Below, one piece after another: positions 9,373 to 16,661 of a DNA stretch of 64,000 bases. Under the pieces are notes generated by a model. The model was not told where the DNA came from and did no database searches. It worked only from the letters and a program-made list of their open reading frames with translations. The first letter of the stretch is position 1. Every line of letters starts with the position of its first letter. The translations under genes and the position numbers were made by a program. The DNA is from Vogesella sp. LIG4. Its GTDB lineage: Bacteria; Pseudomonadota; Gammaproteobacteria; Burkholderiales; Chromobacteriaceae. The stretch lies in contig NZ_LT607802.1 of the NCBI RefSeq assembly GCF_900090205.1, positions 3,365,923-3,429,922 on the forward strand. Reading direction: 5' to 3'.

Positions 9373-10511
9373 CAGGCAGTCTCCAGCACAGGGTTGGCCG
9401 CAGCCGCACCACCGGCGGCGCGCTCGGCGGCCAGCAGGCGGTTGAGCGCGGTGATCAGCGCCTGGCAGTCTTCCACCAGGGTCAGATCGGCGCGTTTGAC
9501 GATGGGCGCGGCGGCATCCAGGTTGACGGCAATCACGTGCCGGCATTCCTTGATGCCCTGCAGGTGCTGCACCGCGCCGGAGATGCCGAACGCCAGATAG
9601 GCGCTGGCCTGCACCGTCTTGCCGGTGGCACCCACCTGCTGCTCGCGGGCAAAGCGGCCGTCGTCCACCGCCACCCGAGAGGCGCCAACCGCGGCCCCCA
9701 TGTGCTCGGCCAGCTGCCGCAGCCCGGCGGTATCCTGCACGCCGTTGCCGGCGGAAACGATCAGGTCGGCCTCCTCCAGCGCCAGCTGCGAGGCCGGGCA
9801 GCTGCTGGAGCCCAGATCCCGCACCCGCTCGCTGGCCTGCGGCAGCGGCAGCGTGCCGCCCTCCGCACCCAGGCCGCGATACGGCAGGCGGGCATCCGCC
9901 GCCTTGCGCGCCAGCAGCAGCACCGGCGGCAGCGGCTGCACCGCGAACTGTCCGGCCGGTGCCAGGCTGCGCACTTCGCGCCCCGGCACCACTTCGATGG
10001 CATCGCAGGCTACCGCCAGACGCTGACGGCTGGCGAAGCGCCGCCCCAGGTCGGCATCGGCGCCGCGATCCGGCATGCACAGCTGAGTCGGCGACTCGCG
10101 CTGCCACAGTTCAGCCAGCAGCGCGAGCTTGCGCTGCGGCGCGTAGCCGATGTCTTCCACCAGCAGCACGCGGTCGGCGCCGGCCTCACCTGCGGCGGCC
10201 ACGCTATCGGCGGTGCCGCCGAACAGCAAGGCAAGCACTTCGGTCTGGGCCGAGGCCAGGATGGCGGCTGCGGCCAACGTTTCGCGTGCCGCTTCGTCCA
10301 GCGCGCCGCGGTCGGTGTGGATCACCACCAGGCTGCGCTGCTGGAACGGGCCGTTGCTGCGCAGCGGTTTGGCCTGGCTGTGGCCGTGGGCCTGCTGTTG
10401 TTGCTCGCGGCTGCCCACCTCCTCGCCCAGCACGATACGTTTGAGTCCCGACGGCCCGATCACATAGGGGCGCCGCGGGTCGATACGCGGAATGGCGCTA
10501 TTGTTGAACAT
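9372..10511 (-). CDS. etfA: Electron transfer flavoprotein alpha subunit of dimethylglycine oxidation
   Basis: A 379-residue ETF alpha protein with a short extra N-terminus (PRIDPRRPYVIGPSGLKRI). The C-terminal FAD domain is clear: ADLIVSAGNGVQDTAGL, GASRVAVDDGR, QQVGATGKTV, YLAFGISGAVQHLQGIKEC and VIAVNLDAAAPI. GATGKTVQ and FGISGAVQH are the usual FAD contacts. The start is set by GCGGAGGAAG a few bases upstream. It lies 14 bases after dgcB and overlaps etfB by the ATGA junction, so the four genes form one operon. A GGTTGGCCGCA word lies inside the gene near its 3' end. Confidence 0.88.
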   Translation of the reverse strand: MFNNSAIPRIDPRRPYVIGPSGLKRIVLGEEVGSREQQQQAHGHSQAKPLRSNGPFQQRSLVVIHTDRGALDEAARETLAAAAILASAQTEVLALLFGGTADSVAAAGEAGADRVLLVEDIGYAPQRKLALLAELWQRESPTQLCMPDRGADADLGRRFASRQRLAVACDAIEVVPGREVRSLAPAGQFAVQPLPPVLLLARKAADARLPYRGLGAEGGTLPLPQASERVRDLGSSSCPASQLALEEADLIVSAGNGVQDTAGLRQLAEHMGAAVGASRVAVDDGRFAREQQVGATGKTVQASAYLAFGISGAVQHLQGIKECRHVIAVNLDAAAPIVKRADLTLVEDCQALITALNRLLAAERAAGGAAAANPVLETA

Positions 10512-10525
10512 GACTTCCTCCGCTG

Positions 10526-12412
10526 TTATTTGGCCAGGCGCGCGGCAACCAGCTCGGCCAGTTCCACCACTTCCGCCCGTTGCCCCACCACGCCTTCCAG
10601 CATCGCGGTGCAGTTCGGGCAGGCCACGGCAACCTGGCTGGCGCCGGTAGCACGCACGTCGTCCATGCGCATGTCCGGAATACGCTGCTTGCCGGGAATA
10701 TCGGTAAACGAGGCACCACCACCCCAGCCGCAGCAACGCGACTGCATGCCGGAACGTTCCATCTCCACCACCTTGATGCCGATACCCTTGAACACGCGGC
10801 GCGGTGCATCGGTTTCGCCGTTATAGCGCGCCAGGTAGCACGGGTCGTGATAAGTGATGGTGGTGGCTTCGGCGTCGGCCTTCAGCGGCAGCTGGCGCTT
10901 GTCCAGCAGCTCGGCAATCACCTGGCTGTGGTGCTGAATGCGGTAGTTGCCGCCCAGCGCCGGGTATTCGTTGGCCAGGCAATGGAACAGGTGCGGATCC
11001 GGGGTAACGATGTGGTCGAAGCTGTAGTGACGCAGCGTGGCCATCATCTTGTCTGCCAGTTGCTGGAAGGTGGCCTCGTCGCCCAGGCGGCGCGCCAGGT
11101 CGCCACAGTCTGGCTCGGCTTCGCCCAGCACGGCTATCTTGAGGCCCGCCGCTTTCAGCACTTGCACCAGGGCGCGCAGTGCACGCTGGTAGCGCATGTC
11201 GAAGGCGCCCTCGCCAGCCAGCAACAGCCAGTCGGCGTGCTCGCCCGGCAGCAGCACCGGTACGTTCAGATCCACCGCCCAGTGGTAGCGTGCAGCCAGG
11301 GGGTAGCCGCCCACGGTGTCGGTGTCGCGCAGGTTGGCCAGCGCTTCGGCACCCTTGTTCGGCACCGCGCCGCGGGTCAGCGTGACATGACGACGCAGGC
11401 TGATCACGGTATCCACGTGCTCGATCAGCATCGGGCACTCCTGTACGCAGGCGCGGCAGGTGGTGCACGACCACAGGGTTTCTTCCGCCAGCAGGCCACC
11501 GAGAATCGGCTGCTGCGCATCACCGCCGCGCAGCGCCTGACCCGGGTGCGGGTTGCCGGCATAGCCCTGGCCATCGCCGGAGGCCAGACCGGTCACCATA
11601 TCCTGGATCAGTTTCTTCGGGTTCAGCGGCTGGCCGGCAGCATAGGCCGGACAGGCGGCTTCACACTTGCCGCACTGCACGCAGGCATCGAAGGACAGCA
11701 GGCGGTTCCAGGCGAAATCGGCCGGCTTTTCCACGCCGAAATCATTGGCTTCCAGGTTCAGCGGCTTGAGGTCGGTGGAGCGCTTGCTGCCGGAGAAACG
11801 CTCCTGGCGCGGATGGAAGGCCAGGTGCAGCAGGCCGGCCACCGCGTGCTTCATCGGGCCGCCAAGGCCAATGCCCAGCGCCAGCTCGGCACCACCCAGC
11901 GTCAGCCCGGCCAGCGCCAGCAGCGCCAGGATGCGCGCGGCACTGCCCAGTGCATCACCGCTGAGTGCCAGCACGGCGGCCAGGCCTGCACCCACGGCGA
12001 ACAGCAGCAGGCTCTTGGGCAGGCGGTTCCACGCGCCCTTGGACAGGCGCGGCGGCGGCGACTGGCGGCGGGAGCGCACCAGCATTGCGCCGACGAACAT
12101 CATTACCGCAGCCAGCAGCATCAGCACATCCAGCGCCGGCAGGTACAGCATCAGGCCATAGTTGGCCGCAGCCAGCGCCAGCACCGCTACCGCGCCGCCA
12201 GCCACCGCCACGTGGGCACGGGCGATGAACGGGTCGCGCGCCACCACGTGGTGCAGGTCAACGAAATAGCGTTTCGGGATGGCAAACAGTCCGGACCAGG
12301 CCACCTGGGCGGCGCGCCCCTGGCGCCACAGGGCGGCACGACGTGCCAGCCCCAGCGACAGCAGGGCCGCGCCCAGCCAGAACAGGCCGGTAAGCGCAAG
12401 CGGGAAGTTCAT
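10526..12412 (-). CDS. dgcB: Dimethylglycine catabolism iron-sulfur protein DgcB
   Basis: A 628-residue membrane-anchored iron-sulfur protein required with DgcA to convert dimethylglycine to sarcosine. The first 190 residues hold several hydrophobic helices. Two 4Fe-4S motifs follow, CVQCGKCEAACP and CTTCRACVQECP. The C-terminus has two CCG-type domains with YHDPCYLARYN, MQSRCCGWGGG and VACPNCTAML, as in GlpC/HdrB/ETF-QO-like electron carriers. The architecture suggests it passes electrons from DgcA or the ETF to quinone. The ATG lies 1 base after the dgcA stop, so it is translationally coupled. Confidence 0.92.
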   Translation of the reverse strand: MNFPLALTGLFWLGAALLSLGLARRAALWRQGRAAQVAWSGLFAIPKRYFVDLHHVVARDPFIARAHVAVAGGAVAVLALAAANYGLMLYLPALDVLMLLAAVMMFVGAMLVRSRRQSPPPRLSKGAWNRLPKSLLLFAVGAGLAAVLALSGDALGSAARILALLALAGLTLGGAELALGIGLGGPMKHAVAGLLHLAFHPRQERFSGSKRSTDLKPLNLEANDFGVEKPADFAWNRLLSFDACVQCGKCEAACPAYAAGQPLNPKKLIQDMVTGLASGDGQGYAGNPHPGQALRGGDAQQPILGGLLAEETLWSCTTCRACVQECPMLIEHVDTVISLRRHVTLTRGAVPNKGAEALANLRDTDTVGGYPLAARYHWAVDLNVPVLLPGEHADWLLLAGEGAFDMRYQRALRALVQVLKAAGLKIAVLGEAEPDCGDLARRLGDEATFQQLADKMMATLRHYSFDHIVTPDPHLFHCLANEYPALGGNYRIQHHSQVIAELLDKRQLPLKADAEATTITYHDPCYLARYNGETDAPRRVFKGIGIKVVEMERSGMQSRCCGWGGGASFTDIPGKQRIPDMRMDDVRATGASQVAVACPNCTAMLEGVVGQRAEVVELAELVAARLAK

Positions 12413-12413
12413 G

Positions 12414-14474
12414 TCAGAAGTCCTTCACCAGACGCAGCGCGTCGTAAATCGCGCCGTGGATGTTGTGCATGGAGATGCAGTCGCCGACACGGAACAGCAG
12501 GAACTCGTCGCCCTGCAGCGGTTCGGACAGGCAGGGCTGCGGCTGGGAGGCGAACAGGGTATGCACATCGGTGATGCCCTGGTTCTTGGAACGCTCCTTC
12601 AGCGACCAGTACAGCGTGTCGTTGGGCAGGATGCCGTTTTCCACCACCACCTGGTCCACCGCGCGCTCTTCCAGCGCCTCGGTGTACTCGTTGCGCAGCA
12701 CGGCGATCAGCTTGTCGCCCTCGCGGTAGACGCGATCCATCCAGAAGTTCGGGGTCGGGATCATGCCCTGCGCGTACAGGCGGCGGTAGAAGATCGGGAA
12801 GGTAGTGCCGCCGGTGTCGTCGCCCACTTTCACGTCCGGGGTAACGATTTCCACCTGGCTGCCGCGGCTGGACAGGAAGTCAGCCACGCCAAAGCCGGCA
12901 TGACCGCTCACCGCGTCGTAAACCAGCACGTTCTTCTTCGGCTCAACCTTGCCGGACAGGATGTCCCAGCCGGTAACCGCCAGGCCTTCGGCCACGCCCC
13001 AACCCGGCACCATGCCGCTATTGGGTACGCCACCGGTGGCCAGCACCACGATGTCCGGCTTCTCGGCCAGGATCATCGCTTCGTCGGCAGCGGTGCCGAG
13101 GCGGCGATCCACGCCCAGACGCTGGGTTTCCATGTCCAGCCAGCGGATGATGCCGGCCATCTGCTCGCGCTGCGGCGCCTTGGCGGCCAGCACGATCTGC
13201 CCGCCCACCACGTCGCTCTTTTCGAACATCACCACATCGTGGCCGCGTTCCTTCGCCACGCGGGCGGCTTCCAGGCCGGCCGGGCCGGCACCGACCACCA
13301 CAACCTTGCGCTTGAGCTTCGCTTTTTCGAAGGTGTGCGGCATGGTGGCTTCACGGCTGGTGGCGGCATTCTGGATGCACAGCACGTCCTGGCCGAAGTA
13401 CTGGCGGTCGATACAGTAGTTGGCGCCCACGCACTGGCGGATCTGGTCTTCCTTGCCGTCGCGGATCTTGATCACCAGGTGCGGGTCGGCAATGTGGGCG
13501 CGGGTCATGCCCACCATGTCCACCATGCCGCTGGCCAGGATGCGCTCGGCCTGGTTCGGGTCGCGGATGCTCTGCGCGTGCATCACCGGCACCTTGGATA
13601 CCGATTTGATGCCGGCGGCCAGATGCACGAACGGCTCCGGCGGCAGCGCCATCGGCGGCATGCAGTTGGCCAGGGTATTGTGGGTGTCGCCACCGGAACC
13701 AACCACCGACAGGAAGTCGATCATGCCGGTCTCGGACATTGCCTGCGCAATATCCTTCAGCATGTCGTGGGTCAGGCCGTCTTCGTGGAACTCGTCACCG
13801 CACATGCGCAGGCCGACACAGAAATCGGCGCCCACTTCGGCGCGGATCGCCTCGAATACCTGCATGCCGAAACGCATGCGGTTTTCCAGCGAGCCGCCGT
13901 ATTCGTCGTCACGGAAGTTGGTGCGCGGGCTCCAGAACTGGTCCATCAGGTGCTGGTGGGCGGCGGACACTTCCATGCCGTCCATGCCTGCGGCCTTGAT
14001 GCGGCGCGCGGCCTGCGCGAAATCGGCGATGATGCGCTTGATTTCGTGCTTCTCGATGATCTTGGCGTTACCGCGGTGCACCGGTTCACGAATGCCGGAC
14101 GGGCTGACCAGATGCGGCCAGTGCTCGCCGTAGTAGCTGGAGCGGCGGCCCATGTGGGTAGCCTGGATCATGATCTTGGCGCCGTGGCGGTGCATGGTCT
14201 CGGCCAGCCGCGACAGCGGATCGATGATCTTGTCGGTGGACAGGTTCACCGACTTCCACCAGCTTTGCGGGCTGTCGATCGACACCGGGCTGGAGCCGCC
14301 GCAGATCGCCAGGCCCAGGCCGCCCTTGGCCTTTTCCTCGTAGTAGCGGATGTAACGCTCACCCGGCAGCCCACCCGGCTCGGCATAGACCTCGGCGTGG
14401 GCAGTGCTGACGATGCGGTTGCGGATGGTCAGCTTGTTGAGGGTGATCGGTTCAAACAGGTGCGGGTAACGCAT
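12414..14474 (-). CDS. dgcA: Dimethylglycine demethylase-like flavoprotein DgcA
   Basis: A 686-residue member of the trimethylamine dehydrogenase/2,4-dienoyl-CoA reductase group. The N-terminal FMN barrel starts LFEPITLNKLTIRNRIVSTAH and includes QATHMGRRS and SPRTNFRDDEYGGS. A 4Fe-4S cysteine cluster (CVGANYCIDRQ, LCIQNAATS) links to a C-terminal dinucleotide domain with VVVVGAGPAGLEAARVA. The enzyme demethylates dimethylglycine to sarcosine in Pseudomonas. It follows the DUF5943 gene by 8 bases and precedes dgcB by 1 base. Length is normal for the family. Confidence 0.93.
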   Translation of the reverse strand: MRYPHLFEPITLNKLTIRNRIVSTAHAEVYAEPGGLPGERYIRYYEEKAKGGLGLAICGGSSPVSIDSPQSWWKSVNLSTDKIIDPLSRLAETMHRHGAKIMIQATHMGRRSSYYGEHWPHLVSPSGIREPVHRGNAKIIEKHEIKRIIADFAQAARRIKAAGMDGMEVSAAHQHLMDQFWSPRTNFRDDEYGGSLENRMRFGMQVFEAIRAEVGADFCVGLRMCGDEFHEDGLTHDMLKDIAQAMSETGMIDFLSVVGSGGDTHNTLANCMPPMALPPEPFVHLAAGIKSVSKVPVMHAQSIRDPNQAERILASGMVDMVGMTRAHIADPHLVIKIRDGKEDQIRQCVGANYCIDRQYFGQDVLCIQNAATSREATMPHTFEKAKLKRKVVVVGAGPAGLEAARVAKERGHDVVMFEKSDVVGGQIVLAAKAPQREQMAGIIRWLDMETQRLGVDRRLGTAADEAMILAEKPDIVVLATGGVPNSGMVPGWGVAEGLAVTGWDILSGKVEPKKNVLVYDAVSGHAGFGVADFLSSRGSQVEIVTPDVKVGDDTGGTTFPIFYRRLYAQGMIPTPNFWMDRVYREGDKLIAVLRNEYTEALEERAVDQVVVENGILPNDTLYWSLKERSKNQGITDVHTLFASQPQPCLSEPLQGDEFLLFRVGDCISMHNIHGAIYDALRLVKDF

Positions 14475-14482
14475 GGCTCACC

Positions 14483-15019
14483 TCACTTCGGCTCGACAGT
14501 GAATACGCAGTACTCGGCGCCTTCACCGGCGCACTGGGTTTCCGCGCTGATGGTGTGGTAGTCGTGGCCCAGGTGTTCACCCACCCAGTCCATGGCGCCG
14601 GAGAACCAGCCGGCAAACATGTAACAGGCCATGCCTTCGCTCTGCGGTGCGCCAGCCACGCCCTGCGCCAGTACGAAGCAGGAATTGTCGAGACGGATCT
14701 TGGCGTGGCCGCTGGCCGGATCGGCACTGATAAAGGAGAACTGGCCCCAGCCGCGCTGCGACAGGCGGTTCAGGTAATGTTCGAATACCGCCATGCCCTG
14801 CAGGCCGTGGGTACGTGCCTCGCTGTCACACCAGAAGTAGGCCGAGCGGTAACCGGCGTCGTACAGCGCCTCGGAATAAGTACCACGGCCCAGCGCCGCC
14901 TCTACCGCCATATGGTTGTTGACGAAGAAATGGCGCGGCACATACAGCATCGGCAGGCCATTGGTGGTCCACACGCCGGTATCCTGGTCGACGTCGATGG
15001 GTACGAGTGGTTGCATCAT
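14483..15019 (-). CDS. DUF5943/V4R-like protein of the dgc operon
   Basis: A 178-residue protein beginning MMQPLVPIDVDQDTGVWTTN, with RHFFVNNHMAVEAALG, YFWCDSEA, FVLAQGVAG and ETQCAGEGAEYCVFTVEP. This matches the small protein encoded next to dgcA in Pseudomonas, and the C-terminal half resembles the 4-vinyl-reductase (V4R) ligand-binding fold with its conserved cysteines. Its role is unknown. It is the first gene of the dgc operon here, which argues for a part in dimethylglycine turnover or sensing. AGGAG precedes the ATG pair at 15019/15016. A candidate operator lies about 95 bases upstream. Confidence 0.75.
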   Translation of the reverse strand: MMQPLVPIDVDQDTGVWTTNGLPMLYVPRHFFVNNHMAVEAALGRGTYSEALYDAGYRSAYFWCDSEARTHGLQGMAVFEHYLNRLSQRGWGQFSFISADPASGHAKIRLDNSCFVLAQGVAGAPQSEGMACYMFAGWFSGAMDWVGEHLGHDYHTISAETQCAGEGAEYCVFTVEPK

Positions 15020-15112
15020 GAGTCTCCTGCACGTTGTGTTGCGGGCACGGGGTGCGCTCCGCCAGTCAGGAGAAATGTTGCATGAGGGCCTTGCGGCCAA
15101 CCTCGGCGGCAA

Positions 15113-15127
15113 CGACCGGTATTTGCC
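15113..15127 (-). promoter_or_regulatory. Candidate shared operator upstream of the dgc operon
   Basis: On the minus strand this reads GGCAA-N6-GTCG, 94 bases before the first gene of the dgc operon. It matches the element at 2236-2250 before choX in sequence, spacing and orientation. It is a possible binding site of the GbdR-like regulator. Confidence 0.25.
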
Positions 15128-15361
15128 GCCTGCCGACACAATCGGTCGAAATTGCAGTAGTGCCGCCACCGGGCGTGGCGCTGCCGTACCGCAGCCCGCA
15201 CCGCCGCCACTGGTCAGGCTGCCAGCCGGCGGCATTACCCTGCCCGGTTTGCTCCAGAGAGGCCGGTCGGATTTTGGCGCATTGCTGTCGCACACCGGAC
15301 AATCGCTGGCGAACAGCCTGAATACAGTCGGGCATCACCCGCCCGAATAAGGAGCGCACGC

Positions 15362-15451
15362 ATGCGCGCCGTCCTGAAACTGCTGCAAGCCAATGCAATG
15401 GAACTGTGCGCCATCGCCCTGCTCGCCGCCACGCTGTTCCTGCTACTGTAA
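15362..15451 (+). CDS. Predicted 29-residue single-helix membrane peptide
   Basis: A short frame begins MRAVLKLLQANAMEL and ends in an unbroken hydrophobic stretch (AIALLAATLFLLL) before TAA. AAGGAG lies 7 bases upstream, an excellent ribosome site. A basic N-terminus followed by one membrane helix is typical of bacterial small membrane proteins. It points away from the dgc operon and toward the two-component genes. No family is recognised. Expression is unproven, but the ribosome site and the helix together make it more than a random frame. Confidence 0.5.
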   Translation: MRAVLKLLQANAMELCAIALLAATLFLLL

Positions 15452-15955
15452 TTCCCGCCTGTTGCCGCGCAGCGCTCAAAAGCTCAGCGGCACTCCCTGC
15501 TCTGCCACACCAGACCAGTCCTGTCGCCAGCCTCCCGCCCCAGTGCGGATGTGCCATCACGCCATCAAGCCTTATTCAAAGTAAATCCAAACAAGCTGCA
15601 CTAATTGTCAAAAACGCCCCCTATTCCATAACTGCTGAGTGATCCATATCGAATACCGGCCGGCCAGCCAAATAGGCTGCGCGATTACTGCCACACCCTG
15701 CTTATTTATCGCCAAACCACCAGCAAAAATAGAAAAGCACTTAATAATCAGCACACTAAATAAATATATTTTTTAGCCATAGATAAGCAGCATCATGCCT
15801 TCCATGATTCGACCCTGACTAAAATCCGCCGTTCGAAGGCACAAACCGCCCTGCCTTTACATGGCCATTTCACTGCGCTATTTTGTTTAAAATACTCGCC
15901 TGAAAATCGCCGTCGTCTTTAACAAAGACCAAGCACTCCACACACGAGGCTCCGC
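15452..15955. other. AT-rich non-coding stretch before the two-component operon
   Basis: About 500 bases with clearly lower GC than the surroundings, especially 15590-15800. No gene is seen. It holds the probable promoter of the downstream regulator and may be the 3' region of the small membrane peptide. Confidence 0.6.
15856..15884 (+). promoter_or_regulatory. Candidate sigma-70 promoter of the EvgAS-type operon
   Basis: TTTACA and TATTTT are separated by 17 bases, which would start transcription near 15891, about 65 bases before the response-regulator ATG. This was matched by eye only. Confidence 0.35.
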
Positions 15956-16657
15956 ATGATTCACTCCTTTCACCCCCGCATCAGGGTTGTCATCCTCGAC
16001 GATCACGCCATCGTGCGACAGGGGCTGGCCACACATCTGGGCCAGGAATCCGACCTGGAAGTAGTGGCCAGCTTCGCCTCGGGCCGCGAACTGGTAGCCG
16101 CGCTGAAAAGCAAATCGCTTGTTGCCGATGTGCTGGTGATCGATTACTCGCTAGGGCCGGCGGAAATCGACGGCATCAATCTGATCAAGCTGCTGCGCAC
16201 GCGCTACCCGGGCGTGAAGATCCTGGTGCTGTCGGCCTCGCACAACAAGGCCACCGTCAATATGGTGATGCACGCCGGCGCGCAGGGCTTTGTCGGCAAG
16301 GACGAAGAAGTGCCGGAACTGGTGCGCGCCATTCGCAGCGTTGCCAACGGCCGCAAGCGCATCAAGGAAGAGCTGTTTACCGAAACCGGCCATCGGCTGC
16401 CGCAGGCAGCGGACGCGCCGCCCGACGAAGATGCCGCGGACGACGAGTCGCCGCTGCTGAACCGCCAGGAGCTGAGCCCGCGCGAATACGAGGTGCTGCG
16501 TTGCTACCTGGACGGCATGTCGGTAACCGAGATCGCCGAAAAATTCATGCGCAGCGTCAAGACCATCAGCACGCAGAAACAGTCCGCCTACCGCAAGCTG
16601 GGCATTCATACCGACGCCGAGCTGTTCAAGATCCGCCAGCAACTGGAAAACGGCTGA
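15956..16657 (+). CDS. Two-component response regulator, NarL/LuxR type (EvgA/BvgA-like)
   Basis: A 233-residue cytoplasmic regulator. The receiver domain (about 9-130) begins RVVILDDHAIVRQGL and has the phospho-acceptor D63 in VIDYSLGP. A linker rich in Asp and Pro leads to a LuxR-type helix-turn-helix (about 168-230) with LSPREYEVLRCYLDGMSVTEIAE and SVKTISTQKQSAYRKLG. The gene lies 4 bases before a hybrid kinase with a periplasmic binding-protein domain, the order seen in evgAS and bvgAS. Target genes are unknown. A possible own promoter lies at 15856-15884. Confidence 0.9.
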   Translation: MIHSFHPRIRVVILDDHAIVRQGLATHLGQESDLEVVASFASGRELVAALKSKSLVADVLVIDYSLGPAEIDGINLIKLLRTRYPGVKILVLSASHNKATVNMVMHAGAQGFVGKDEEVPELVRAIRSVANGRKRIKEELFTETGHRLPQAADAPPDEDAADDESPLLNRQELSPREYEVLRCYLDGMSVTEIAEKFMRSVKTISTQKQSAYRKLGIHTDAELFKIRQQLENG

Positions 16658-16661
16658 CACC

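Noticed and set aside
9373..10107. Upstream extension of the etfB frame
   Set aside because: It overlaps etfA fully in another frame and lacks protein character; the ATGA-coupled start at 9372 gives the normal ETF beta N-terminus.
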